Shown here piece after piece: positions 42,401 through 48,376 of a DNA stretch of 64,000 nt. Under the pieces are notes generated by a model. That model worked only from the letters and a program-made list of their open reading frames with translations, was not told where the DNA came from and made no database searches. Numbering within the stretch: the stretch's first letter is position 1; every line of letters begins with the position of its first letter. The translations under genes and the position numbers were made by a program. Origin of the DNA: Emydura subglobosa (Eukaryota > Chordata > Testudines > Chelidae); the NCBI GenBank assembly GCA_007922225.1, contig ML680038.1, positions 2,479,550-2,543,549 of the forward strand. The letters run 5' to 3'.

Positions 42401-44039
42401 CAGGCAGAACACAACAGCCCAGTAACCTACCCCCCACCCCTCCTTCCTCCACCTCCCCGTCTCCAGTACCATGGCTGGGAGACTAATGCTGGTCATTAGA
42501 GAATCCATCACCAAGATGCAGCCTTTACAACAGCGCACCACAATGCACTGCTAACTCACCTATGGGACAAAGCAGGAATATATGGCCCTCCACTAGAGTG
42601 GGGTCAGTCGTTCCTCTCCAGCAGAACTCCATGATGAGTGGTAACTGCTCCTCTGCCGCTCCAAAGGCCCCCCCATGGGGGGGTCCCTTGGGGAACCAGA
42701 CTATCCCCACTTCACTGGGAGAGAGGCCCAGGAGTATGAGCATGGTGAGCCAGTGCCCACACACGTGCATGTACAAACCCTCACTCATCCACCCCTGCTG
42801 GTGCTGTCATCTGTGATGCCCTCTAGTGTCATGCATGACTCTATTTTACCCGTCCCCCAGCCAAGCCCCGTAGAGGTGGGACAGAGAGGAGCCAGTCCTG
42901 CTTCCCAGCCATTCTGGATCAGACTCAAGATATGTCTACACTGATGGCGGCAAAATTGCTGCCGTCAGATCGACCTTTCTGGATCGATTGAGCGGTCAGT
43001 GATGACCTGCTCAATCGATCCAGAAGTCAACACTGTAAAACCACCTTCTCAAGTGGCGTAGCGCGGTGTCGACGGGAACACGGTTCCCATCGGCGCAGTG
43101 CAGTGAAGATGCCGGGCAGAAGGGAAGCACAGCAGTCGATGGGAGTTACACAAGCTACTTTGCATAGCTTGTGTAACTCCCGTCGACTGACACTGAATCG
43201 CCAGGTAAGTGTAAACCAGGGCTCAGTGTTGTTCACCACCAGCGCACTCCCACTTCCCCCGGTTCCCTGGTCTGCTTGGGGTCGGTGCAAAAGGCCCTGC
43301 AAATGCCACTTGCTGAGCCATGTGAGCATCACTCCAGCACCGTCCGTGAGCTGCACTGAAATGGAACCTGGTCTCTGTCCCGCTCTGACTTGCATGCTCT
43401 CCCCACAGCGGTTCACAGGGCACTCCCAGGCCAGGTGCCAGGAGAGCCTGCTGCAGACCATATACGACCCTGAGGTGCTCTCAGATGAAATCCGCAGTGC
43501 AGAGATCTCCAAGCATATTGCGAGAGCAACGGAGCAGAACCAGGTAACAAGGCCCATGCCCTGTCTCTCAGCAGCATGAGATGGACTGTCAGGCAGTCAG
43601 TGTGGACTGGGAACCAGCATGAGTGCTGGGGCTGCTCCTACCGGGGGGAGGACGGAGGAAGGGGAGTGGAGTGTCTGAGAGGCATCAGCAGGCAGCGTTT
43701 CCCTTGGCAGAGGGTGAGGCCACCCCCAGATGCATGAAGCAGGCAAGTGGGGTGCTGATGCTTCCAGATGCCCCAGCAGGTGGAGCATCCCTTGGCATCT
43801 GCACATCAGGGCCTGTGCAGCAGGCTGAGCTGGTGGGAAGACGAGCTGCTGAGAGCTCCCGCCTGATTCTGACCCTGTCTCCTCTTGTCTCCCAGGTTGT
43901 CCCCACAGCCCTTCTGAGCCTGCTGCGGAACTGCTCCGTGCAGGAGGCCCGGCTGAGGCTTAACACCTCCCCGTCCATCCGAGCAGCCATTGAGGCGTCA
44001 CTGAATGTCCCGGGACGCAAGCGGGGAGCAGACAAATAG
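17327..44039 (+). CDS. GCKR: Glucokinase regulatory protein gene, 19 coding exons
   Basis: The product binds and inhibits glucokinase in hepatocytes and holds it in the nucleus; fructose 6-phosphate strengthens and fructose 1-phosphate relieves the inhibition. The 19 exons listed separately all have GT-AG introns and compatible phases and give 616 residues; human is 625. The first SIS (sugar isomerase) domain spans about residues 90-285, the second about 320-500, and a helical lid follows. The phosphate loop is SGGGASGR (105-112), with E153, the second loop GISCGLS (177-183) and K514, all at the human numbers. Human V180 is cysteine here. Residue 446 is proline. The C-terminus stops at KRGADK, lacking about ten residues of the human tail. 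The start ATG at 17327 opens the conserved N-terminus with its [11 protein letters not shown] block. No frameshift or stop was seen, so the gene appears intact. Confidence 0.97.
17387..17844 (+). other. GCKR intron 1, 5' portion
   Basis: No repeat or exon was recognised. Intron 1 (17387-23612) is the longest intron of the gene; the rest of it is mostly CR1 and DNA transposon remnants. Confidence 0.4.
17845..19090 (-). mobile_element. CR1 LINE in GCKR intron 1
   Basis: It belongs to the same CR1 subfamily as 8463-9225, antisense to GCKR. It begins with the 'ggatccatctagcccc' tail and runs into degraded reverse transcriptase sequence ending at about 19090. Stops are frequent. Confidence 0.8.
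19091..19562. mobile_element. CR1 tail fragments in opposite orientations
   Basis: A short minus-oriented CR1 piece lies at about 19100-19180. The segment 19395-19562 is a plus-oriented CR1 3' end with the 'ttgaggtccc' phrase and a tail ending 'tatgattcta'. The bases between (19182-19390) are unassigned. Confidence 0.6.
19563..20645 (-). mobile_element. CR1 LINE fragment interrupted by a MITE
   Basis: CR1-like sequence at 19563-19940 resumes at 20352-20645; the two halves join across the MITE at 19941-20351. The RT C-terminal remnant is recognisable at 20457-20648. It is an old, degraded copy. Confidence 0.7.
19941..20351. mobile_element. MITE with internal CA microsatellite
   Basis: The 411-bp insertion lies in a CR1. 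Its ends carry ATCTACACTA and, inverted, CATCTACACTAC. AAGGC flanks it at 19936-19940 and 20352-20356. A (CA)n run lies at about 20248-20275. It is non-coding. Confidence 0.65.
20646..21007. other. GCKR intron 1, unassigned portion
   Basis: No repeat family or exon was recognised in these roughly 360 bases. Confidence 0.35.
21008..23320 (-). mobile_element. CR1 LINE in GCKR intron 1, split by a hAT-like element
   Basis: The 3' end is at 21008-21105 and the body at 21767-23320, antisense to GCKR. The RT blocks [10 protein letters not shown] and [12 protein letters not shown] are readable at 22738-23007. The interruption is the TIR element at 21106-21766. Frameshifts and a truncated 5' end mark it as dead. 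Confidence 0.85.
21106..21766. mobile_element. hAT-like non-autonomous element (CAGGGC ends)
   Basis: The left end CAGGGCCGGATTAA and the right end, inverted CAGGGCTGGATTAA, are near-perfect inverted repeats. Flanks TCTGTAAC (21098-21105) and TCCATAAC (21767-21774) match at 6 of 8, the expected hAT duplication length. A second CAGGGCCAGATTAATG at about 21363 inside suggests a nested or rearranged copy. It is GC-rich and lacks a transposase. Confidence 0.75.
23321..23612 (+). other. End of GCKR intron 1
   Basis: An A-rich stretch at 23325-23395 precedes unique-looking sequence and the polypyrimidine tract of exon 2. Confidence 0.4.
23613..23768 (+). CDS. GCKR: GCKR exon 2
   Basis: It encodes residues 21-72, beginning [16 protein letters not shown] and ending LLNYK. 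The acceptor is TTTTCAG and the donor GTAAAT, phase 0. CDAEIFQEE is shared with the human protein. Confidence 0.96.
23769..24338 (+). other. GCKR intron 2
   Basis: It is 570 bp with no recognised repeat. The second half contains two copies of a short 'cagagccctgagc' phrase about 75 bp apart. Confidence 0.4.
24339..24407 (+). CDS. GCKR: GCKR exon 3
   Basis: It encodes residues 73-95 ([12 protein letters not shown]...VQEVLK). The acceptor is CTTCTCAG and the donor GTACAG, phase 0. The donor touches the start of a long satellite. Confidence 0.95.
24410..25370 (+). repeat. G/T-rich pentamer satellite at the start of GCKR intron 3
   Basis: About 960 bp of degenerate 5-bp units (GGTGC, AGTGT, GGTGA, GGTAC and relatives) begins within a few bases of the exon 3 donor. 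A higher-order duplication of 114 bp is visible: the block beginning at 24905 recurs at 25019. On the coding strand the array is nearly all G, T and A with few C. The reverse strand therefore shows long open frames rich in His, Pro and Thr, which are composition artefacts. Confidence 0.9.
25371..25901 (+). other. GCKR intron 3, 3' portion
   Basis: The sequence appears unique. No exon or repeat was identified before the acceptor at 25901. Confidence 0.4.
25902..25970 (+). CDS. GCKR: GCKR exon 4 (phosphate loop)
   Basis: It encodes residues 96-118 with the SGGGASGR loop (105-112) that binds the sugar phosphate in the first SIS domain. Human has threonine at 109 where this has alanine; S110 is kept. 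Donor GTGAGT, phase 0. Confidence 0.96.
25971..26952 (+). other. GCKR intron 4 with a C-rich degenerate minisatellite
   Basis: About 26050-26400 is C-rich, with recurring 'actcagcc' phrases spaced irregularly at roughly 50-60 bp, a decayed minisatellite. The remainder shows no recognised repeat. Confidence 0.5.
26953..27026 (+). CDS. GCKR: GCKR exon 5
   Basis: It encodes residues 119-142 and the first two bases of R143 ([12 protein letters not shown]...YIIAGGD). Acceptor TTCTCAG, donor GTAAGG, phase 2. Confidence 0.95.
27027..28714 (+). other. GCKR intron 5 outside the CR1
   Basis: The segments 27027-27224 and 28111-28714 have no recognised repeat or exon. The middle is the CR1 described separately. 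Confidence 0.4.
27225..28110 (+). mobile_element. CR1 LINE in GCKR intron 5
   Basis: It is an old sense-oriented CR1 remnant. A degraded '[13 protein letters not shown]' RT block lies at about 27300 and later text matches the RT C-terminus and tail. Indels are frequent. Confidence 0.7.
28715..28781 (+). CDS. GCKR: GCKR exon 6
   Basis: It completes R143 and encodes residues 144-165 ([22 protein letters not shown]), including E153, a sugar-phosphate contact in the human protein. Acceptor CCTGCAG, donor GTGAGG, phase 0. Confidence 0.95.
28782..29357 (+). other. GCKR intron 6
   Basis: It is 576 bp, GC-rich, without a recognised repeat. Confidence 0.4.
29358..29411 (+). CDS. GCKR: GCKR exon 7
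   Basis: It encodes residues 166-183, ending in the second phosphate-binding loop GISCGLS (S179, G181, S183). The valine at 180 of human is cysteine. Acceptor CCCCAG, donor GTAAGT. Confidence 0.95.
29412..29867 (+). other. GCKR intron 7 with degenerate G-rich repeats
   Basis: About 29460-29690 contains irregular repeats of phrases such as 'gcagagtg' and 'caggtggggtg' spaced roughly 50 bp apart, a decayed minisatellite. Confidence 0.5.
29868..29962 (+). CDS. GCKR: GCKR exon 8
   Basis: It encodes residues 184-214 and part of R215 ([11 protein letters not shown]...[10 protein letters not shown]). Acceptor TCTACAG, donor GTAACA, phase 2. Confidence 0.96.
29963..30281 (+). other. GCKR intron 8
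   Basis: It is 319 bp with no recognised feature. Confidence 0.4.
30282..30387 (+). CDS. GCKR: GCKR exon 9
   Basis: It encodes residues 216-250 ([20 protein letters not shown]...NPAVG) after completing R215. Acceptor TTGCAG, donor GTAGGT, phase 0. Confidence 0.96.
30388..30827 (+). other. GCKR intron 9, 5' portion
   Basis: There is no recognised repeat or exon before the CR1 at 30828. Confidence 0.4.
30828..31345 (-). mobile_element. CR1 LINE 3' end in GCKR intron 9
   Basis: It is a comparatively well-preserved CR1 tail and RT C-terminus, antisense to GCKR. An open stretch at 31400-30900 encodes [19 protein letters not shown] and [16 protein letters not shown] blocks through to the stop. 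It is 5'-truncated near 31345. Confidence 0.85.
31346..31535 (+). mobile_element. CR1-related fragment before the VNTR
   Basis: An A-rich segment with a LINE-like 'atgcccattttgcatc' phrase follows the CR1. Orientation appears to be plus. Assignment is weak. Confidence 0.35.
31548..31885. repeat. 45-bp minisatellite in GCKR intron 9
   Basis: Eight copies of a unit beginning GTTTGAACCCC start at 31561, 31606, 31651, 31696, 31741, 31786, 31831 and 31873. The first seven are exactly 45 bp apart or begin on that grid; the last interval is 42. Each unit contains the block ACGCTCAGGCTGGGG and CpG-rich GCGCGCAGGGC. Because 45 is divisible by 3, open frames run through the array on both strands; they are not genes. 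Confidence 0.95.
31909..31947 (+). repeat. CT microsatellite forming the exon 10 polypyrimidine tract
   Basis: A (CT)n run at 31909-31932 continues into GTCTCACTGCCTCAG, the exon 10 acceptor. The branch point would have to lie in or near the flank of the 45-bp array. Confidence 0.85.
31948..32066 (+). CDS. GCKR: GCKR exon 10
   Basis: It encodes residues 251-289 and part of T290 ([17 protein letters not shown]...). [13 protein letters not shown] is a hallmark of the family. Donor GTAAGC, phase 2. Confidence 0.96.
32067..32326 (+). other. GCKR intron 10
   Basis: It is 260 bp, without a recognised feature. Confidence 0.4.
32327..32425 (+). CDS. GCKR: GCKR exon 11
   Basis: It finishes T290 and encodes [17 protein letters not shown]...KQAGT (residues 291-322) plus two bases of S323. 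Acceptor GTCTAG, donor GTGAGG, phase 2. Confidence 0.95.
32622..32719 (+). CDS. GCKR: GCKR exon 12
   Basis: It begins the second SIS domain: [20 protein letters not shown]...FGA (residues 324-355), plus one base of D356. Acceptor TTTCCCCAG, donor GTAAGG, phase 1. Confidence 0.95.
32720..34219 (+). other. GCKR intron 12
   Basis: The segment 32880-33560 has LTR-like character but no confirmed boundaries. The segment 33660-33780 contains two tandem copies of a roughly 45-bp C-rich unit (CCCAGCCCCTGGGGACCCAGCTC). The rest to 34219 is low-complexity, with repeated GGATCC and GTCTCTGAGCAGGAT-like phrases. No exon was seen. Confidence 0.45.
34220..34296 (+). CDS. GCKR: GCKR exon 13
   Basis: It completes D356 and encodes [29 protein letters not shown] sequence to residue 381. 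Acceptor TGCACAG, donor GTAGGA, phase 0. Confidence 0.95.
34297..35170 (+). other. GCKR intron 13 with a G-rich degenerate minisatellite
   Basis: From about 34770 to 35130 phrases like GGTGTCAGGGAGTG recur every 30-40 bp with much decay, reaching to within about 40 bp of the exon 14 acceptor. The earlier part (34430-34760) is also G/T-rich. Confidence 0.6.
35171..35267 (+). CDS. GCKR: GCKR exon 14
   Basis: It encodes [19 protein letters not shown]...LFLFTLD (residues 382-413) plus one base of D414. Acceptor TCTGGCAG, donor GTGAGG, phase 1. Confidence 0.95.
35268..36327 (+). other. GCKR intron 14, 5' portion
   Basis: The segment 35425-35740 is a sense-oriented CR1 tail fragment (degraded). 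35741-36327 has no recognised feature. Confidence 0.5.
37077..38055 (-). mobile_element. Solo LTR, family B, copy 1
   Basis: The 979-bp element runs TGTGACCC to GCGTCACA. Flanks GGCTG (37072-37076) and GGCTA (38056-38060) are a 5-bp duplication with one mismatch. A minus-strand AATAAA lies at 37462-37467, so it is antisense to GCKR. It shares its TGTGAC...GTCACA ends with the LTR at 45318-48220. No internal region remains. Confidence 0.78.
38606..39173 (+). mobile_element. Solo LTR, family C, copy 2
   Basis: The 568-bp element runs TGTAGGAG to TTCCAACA. Flanks AGTAG (38601-38605) and AGTAT (39174-39178) match at 4 of 5. AATAAA lies at 39114-39119 and a weak GATAAAAG box near 39051, so it is oriented with GCKR and its poly(A) signal is in the sense direction of the gene. 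Confidence 0.78.
39291..39613 (+). other. End of GCKR intron 14 with a GT microsatellite
   Basis: A (GT)n run lies at 39422-39448, followed by a short (CA) run. No exon was seen before the acceptor at 39613. Confidence 0.6.
39614..39711 (+). CDS. GCKR: GCKR exon 15 (contains residue 446)
   Basis: It completes D414 and encodes [20 protein letters not shown]...VGQYLP, ending at residue 446. The last codon, CCG at 39709-39711, gives proline at the site of the human P446L polymorphism. Donor GTGAGT, phase 0. The acceptor TGCTTTAAG has a short pyrimidine tract. Confidence 0.95.
39712..40547 (+). other. GCKR intron 15
   Basis: It is 836 bp; no repeat could be assigned with confidence. Confidence 0.35.
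40548..40631 (+). CDS. GCKR: GCKR exon 16
   Basis: It encodes residues 447-474 ([15 protein letters not shown]...GNFIQ), matching the human exon almost residue for residue. Acceptor CACCAG, donor GTAATG, phase 0. Confidence 0.96.
40650..41850 (+). mobile_element. CR1 LINE in GCKR intron 16
   Basis: It is a sense-oriented CR1 covering the RT core to the tail. A 246-codon open stretch at 40828-41568 carries [16 protein letters not shown], but the catalytic FADD position reads IVDD. It fills almost the whole intron, starting about 20 bp after the exon 16 donor. Confidence 0.9.
41851..42034 (+). other. End of GCKR intron 16
   Basis: It is a unique stretch leading to the exon 17 acceptor. Confidence 0.4.
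42035..42184 (+). CDS. GCKR: GCKR exon 17 (contains K514)
   Basis: It encodes residues 475-524 ([20 protein letters not shown]...FWRAVSILQ). K514, implicated in ligand binding in the human protein, is the lysine of NSKLFW. Acceptor CACGCAG, donor GTACTG. Confidence 0.96.
42185..43408 (+). other. GCKR intron 17 outside the MITE
   Basis: No recognised repeat apart from the element at 42931-43217. Confidence 0.4.
42931..43217. mobile_element. MITE in GCKR intron 17
   Basis: The left end GTCTACACTGATGGCGG and the inverted right end TTTACACTTACCTGGCGA are related. The left end also folds on itself (GGCGGCAAAATTGCTGCC), and 'gatcgattgagc' has an inverted partner at about 43010. It is non-coding. 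Confidence 0.6.
43409..43543 (+). CDS. GCKR: GCKR exon 18
   Basis: It encodes residues 525-569 ([20 protein letters not shown]...TEQNQ) of the C-terminal lid. Acceptor CCCACAG, donor GTAACA. Confidence 0.95.
43544..43895 (+). other. GCKR intron 18
   Basis: It is 352 bp with no recognised feature. Confidence 0.4.
43896..44039 (+). CDS. GCKR: GCKR exon 19 (stop)
   Basis: It encodes residues 570-616 ([20 protein letters not shown]...GRKRGADK) and the TAG stop at 44037-44039. The human protein continues about ten residues beyond the equivalent of KRGAD. Confidence 0.95.
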   Translation, partial: VVPTALLSLLRNCSVQEARLRLNTSPSIRAAIEASLNVPGRKRGADK

Positions 44040-44820
44040 ACCCCACAGGCAGGAACATGGAGCTGACAGCACCCAGCACTATGGGGAGGGAAGGGCCCAC
44101 CATCATTGACTTCTGTATAGATCCAGCAGCACATTCTGGCCAGTCGGTCACACTGTCCTCCCGCCGGGGCGAGACACCAAATCCCTGAACAAGAGCAGCC
44201 GCTGGGAGCTGGGGGACACAAGCACCACCCTCTAGATGGGGGGGGGGAGCGAGTGCCCTGGGGTCTGCTGTCAGCTGCTGCTGGGAGGGGAGTCTTGTGC
44301 TGTCTAGGAACCTGAATTTCCTTGGATGATCTTGTGCTCCACAAGTGCCTGGATTGCTCTGGGCAAACTCCTCTCCAGTGGATGGGGGTTGGGGGGGGTC
44401 AGATTACCCTGGGGAGTCGGGGTTGGGGTGCGTTGTAACCCTTTGAGCAGGTCAGCCTCTTCTTTCTGGGCTGGGGAGGGGGAAGAGCCACTCTGCGATG
44501 TGGGCTCTGGAGGGAAGCTGCTCTGTAATCTCCAGAGCATGGGGGGGGGAGGGGCTGGGTCACCCTGCTTTCTCCGAATAGGGGAGGAGGCCCTCTTGAG
44601 ATGACACTGAGGGTGGGGTGGGTTATTCTGCAATCCTCCGTGTGTGTGTCAGGGCTGGATGGTGTCCTCTATATTCTGTGATCCCCTGGGGACGTGGGAG
44701 GGTTGGGTCACCCTGTGAGCCCCACAGGTGTGTGTGTGGGGTGGGAGGCTCACCCAGTGATCTTTGCTGTTCCTTGCTTTTGTTCAGTCTTTTTTAAATA
44801 AACTGCTCTGTTTGTCAAGG
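44040..44820 (+). other. GCKR: GCKR 3' UTR
   Basis: It extends from the stop codon to an estimated cleavage point about 15-20 bases after the poly(A) signal. Several G runs of seven or more are present. The 3' end is inferred from the signal only. Confidence 0.7.
44797..44802 (+). terminator. GCKR: GCKR poly(A) signal AATAAA
   Basis: A canonical hexamer 758 bases after the stop, followed by a U/GU-rich downstream element (CTGTTTGTC, CCTGTCTGTGCTGT). Confidence 0.85.
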
Positions 44821-45317
44821 CCTGTCTGTGCTGTCAGCTCAGCTGTGTGAGGCTCAGGGCGGCTCCCCTGCTGGTGCAAGACCAGAGCAGGCAGCAGAGA
44901 GGCTGTGTGCCCACCTCTTCCAAACTGCACTCCCTACCAACCGCCCTGGGCCTAGGGACGCCACAGCCACTGGAGGGGAATGATTCTCTGCACAGTAGCA
45001 GTTAGTCACGGAGTGGCTGGAGGAGGAGGGCTCTCAAACTCTTGTATTTGTCTGGGTCCAGCTTCCACACACCCACCCTGCCTGGCAAACACCTCTGCTG
45101 CATTGTTAGGTGAGATGCTGGAACTTGGGGCTGGAGGCTGCATGCGAGGAACAGTTCTAGACCAGTCCTCTGGGGACACCCCCGGCCTTTGCTGTAGGCA
45201 TCACATTACCAGGACGCTGACAGACAGGAGCTGTGGTGAGCATTGGCTTTGATTCTGTAATCAGCTCTCCCTGGTGCCATCACACCACCCCTGCACTTTC
45301 AAACTCTGCTTGGCTGC
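44821..45317. other. Spacer after GCKR
   Basis: No exon or classified repeat was recognised. Confidence 0.4.
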
Positions 45318-45644
45318 TGTGACGGAGTCCCACAGGAACGGTGCTCTGGAACCACTTGGGATGAAGCCAGACAGGACTCCAGTAGAGTATGTTACCCCTC
45401 AAAACCCCTCACACCAGTGCAACAACTTCCTGAATCTGGCCTCGGAGCGTTCGGCACGCCTGTTCAGCCGGGAGCTCTCCGCAGTGAGTCCCTCTGGATG
45501 GGACACCTGGGGAGCTTTTACATGCCCCCCCAAGGGGCCATGCACCTTGCCTTGCAGTCAGAAGCAATTCACAGCCAGTGTGGAAATCAGAAGGGTTTAT
45601 TAGTTGTCAGGAACATAGTATAGAATAGCCTTTGTTAGCAGATA

Positions 45645-47735
45645 AACTTGGTCGAGGTGGCACTATTAAGGAACTATGATATGATTGGAATAACAGAAAC
45701 TGGAGCGCTGTCATGGATGGGTATAAACTGTTCAGGAAGGACAGGCACGGGCGAAAAGGTGGAGGAGTCACACTGTGTGTAAGAGAGCACTATGACTGCT
45801 TAGAGCTCCAGTATGAAACTGGAGAAAAGCCTGTTGAAAGTCTCTGGGTTAAGTTCAGAGGCAAGAGCAAGAAGGGTGATGTCGTGATGGGCATCTGCTA
45901 TAGACACCAGACCAGGAGGATGAGGTAGATGAGGCTTCCTTCAGACAACTAGTGAAAATTTCCAGTTCACAGCCTCTGATTCTCATGGGGAAGGTTAGGG
46001 AAAGTGTGGGCCCCTTACTGAATGTGGGAGGCAACCTAGTGACAGAGGATGTGGAGAAAGCTGAAGTACTCAATGCTTTTTCTGCCTCTGTCTTCACAGA
46101 CAAGGTCAGCTCCCAGAATACAGCACTGGGCAGCACAGAATGGGGAGGAGGCGAGCAGCCCTCAGTGGTGAAAGAAGAGGTTCAGGACTATTTAGAAAAG
46201 CTGGACATACACAAGTCCCTGGGGCTGGATGTAATGCACCCGAGGGTGCTGAGGGAGTTGGTTGATGTGATTGTAGACTCATTGGCCATTATCTCTGAAA
46301 ACTCATGGCGACTGGGGGAGGTCCCGGACGGTTGGAAAAGGCAAATACAGTGCCCATCTTTAAAAAAGGGAAGGAGGAGGATCTAGGGAACTACAGACCG
46401 GTCAGCCTCACCTCGATCCCTGGGAAAATCATGGAACAGGTCCTGAAGGAATCCATTTTGAAGCACTTGGAAGAGAGGAAGGTGATCGGGAACAGTCAGC
46501 ATGGATTCACCAAGGGCAAGTCATGTCTGAACAGCCTGATGGCCTTCTATGATGAGATGACTGGCTCTGTGGATGTGGGGAAAACGGTGGACGTGATATT
46601 CCTTGACTTTAGCTAAGCTTTTGATATGGTCTCCCACAGTATTCTTGCCAGCAAGTTAAAGAAGTATGGGTTGGATGAAAGGACTATAAAGAGGATATAA
46701 AGCTGGCTAGATCATTGGGCTGAACGGGTAGTGATCAACGGCTCAATGTCTAGTTGGCAGTCAGTATCAAAAGGAGTGCCCCATGGGTTGGTCCTGGGAC
46801 CAGTTTTGTTCAACATCTTCATTAATGATCTGGAGGAGGGGGTGAATTGCACACTCAGCAAGTTTGCAGATGACAATAAGCTGCAGGAAGCTGGAGGGTA
46901 GGGATAGGAGACAGAGTGACCTAGACACATTGGAGGATTGGGCCAAAAGAAATGTGTTGAGGTTCAACAAGGATAAGTGCAGAGTCCTACACTTGGGATG
47001 GAAGACTCCCATGCACTGCTACAGACTTGGGACTGACTGCCTAAGAAGCAGTTCTGCAGAAAAGAACCTGGGGGTAACAGTGGATAAGAAGCTGGATATG
47101 AGTCAGCAGTGCGCCCTTGTTGCCAAGAAGGCTAACGGCATATTGGGCTGCATTACTAGAAGCATTGCCAGTTGATCGAGGGGAGTGATTATTCCCCTCT
47201 GTTTAGCACTGGTGAGGCCACATTTGGAGTATTGTGTCCAGTTTTGGGCCCCCCACTACAGGAAGGATGTGGACAAATTGGAGAGTCCAGCGGAAGGCAA
47301 TGGAAAAGATGAGGGGGCTGGAGCACAAGACTTATGAGGAGAGAGTGAGGGAACTGGGCTTGTTTAGTCTGCAAAAGAGAAGAATGAGAGGGGATTTGAT
47401 AGCAGCCTTTAACTTCCTGAAGGGGGTCCAAAGAGGTTGGAACTAGACTGTTCTCGGTGGTGGCAGATGACAGAACAAGGAGCAATGGACTCATGTTGCA
47501 GTGGGGAGGTCTAGGTTGGATATTAGGAAAAACTTTTTTCTAGGAGGGTGGTGAAGCACTGGAATGGGTTACCTAGGGAGGTGGTGGAATCTCCATCCTT
47601 GGAGATTTTTAAGGCCTGGCTTGACAAAGCCCCGGCTGGGATGATTTAATTGGGGTAGGTCTTGCTTTGAGCAGCAGGTTAGACTAGATACATCCTGAGG
47701 TCCCTTCCAACCCTCATCTTCTATGATTCTGTTAA
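45645..47735 (+). mobile_element. CR1 LINE with an internal deletion
   Basis: It begins in the endonuclease (about 45660-45930, GITETG-like block), then jumps near 45950 to the linker before the RT (VRESVGPLLNVGGNLVTEDV), so several hundred bases are missing. The RT core ([19 protein letters not shown], 46410) and tail follow. Stops and frameshifts are present. The 3' end carries the 'tatgattctgtt' tail at 47735. Confidence 0.88.
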
Positions 47736-48070
47736 TCAGACAGTTATAGCAACAAGCACCTAGGGAAATTCCAGACCCCAATTCTTGACCTTTGCTCCCA
47801 GGGATCCCCAACAGAGGACTGGCCCTTCCACCAGCCTCAGACACACCCCTTTTTACCTCCCCAGTTTTTTGTCTCCTTCCCAGGCAAGTTGGTCACTTCT
47901 CCTTGTTTCTTCCTGCTGCAACTGGTCACTGCCAGTTTGCTCCTGGGAAGAGGGGCCATTGTCTGTGTACGTGTCGCTAGGGGAAGGCTCACCCGCCCAT
48001 TAGTGGTCTCTGCAGTGATCACACACCCCAGTCTCATCATTGAAATACGTGAGTTACAAATGGGGAAAGT

Positions 48071-48153
48071 AGCGAGAGTCCTGTGGCACCTTAAAGACTA
48101 ACAAATTTATTTGGACATAAGCTTTCATGGGCAGAACCCACTTTGTCAGATGC
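48071..48153 (-). mobile_element. Short retroposed repeat with hammerhead-like core, 12-bp duplication
   Basis: The 83-bp insertion is flanked by AATGGGGAAAGT at 48059-48070 and 48154-48165. Read on the minus strand it contains CTGACAA (48149-48143), a hairpin GTGGG...CCCAT and GAAA (48126-48123), the order found in hammerhead ribozymes. The family, possibly a Penelope-like element end, is inferred. Confidence 0.6.
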
Positions 48154-48220
48154 AATGGGGAAAGTGAGGCACATGCACAGTATTCCGAAAAAACATTAAG
48201 CCTATCTCCACTTTGTCACA

Positions 48221-48376
48221 GCTGCGCTCTGAGAAAACAAGGTTATGGCACAATTCCCACACCAGGCAGTGGAACTGAGCTTTCTGGCCAGGCTGGGCAG
48301 CCAGTACACATAGCCAGCATGTCATGCAGTAACCGTTCCTCTTGCCACAGGGCCTGCAGAGCCCCTGCTGTGAGGG
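48221..48376. other. Spacer between LTRs
   Basis: Nothing was recognised here. Confidence 0.3.

Larger units (their letters stand above)
45318..48220 (-). mobile_element. Solo LTR, family B, copy 2, split by a CR1
   Basis: The outer ends are TGTGACGG and TTGTCACA, flanked by a perfect 5-bp duplication GCTGC at 45313-45317 and 48221-48225. A minus-strand AATAAA lies at 45596-45601. The CR1 at 45645-47735 and an 83-bp insertion at 48071-48153 sit inside; the remaining LTR sequence is about 720 bp. Confidence 0.8.
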
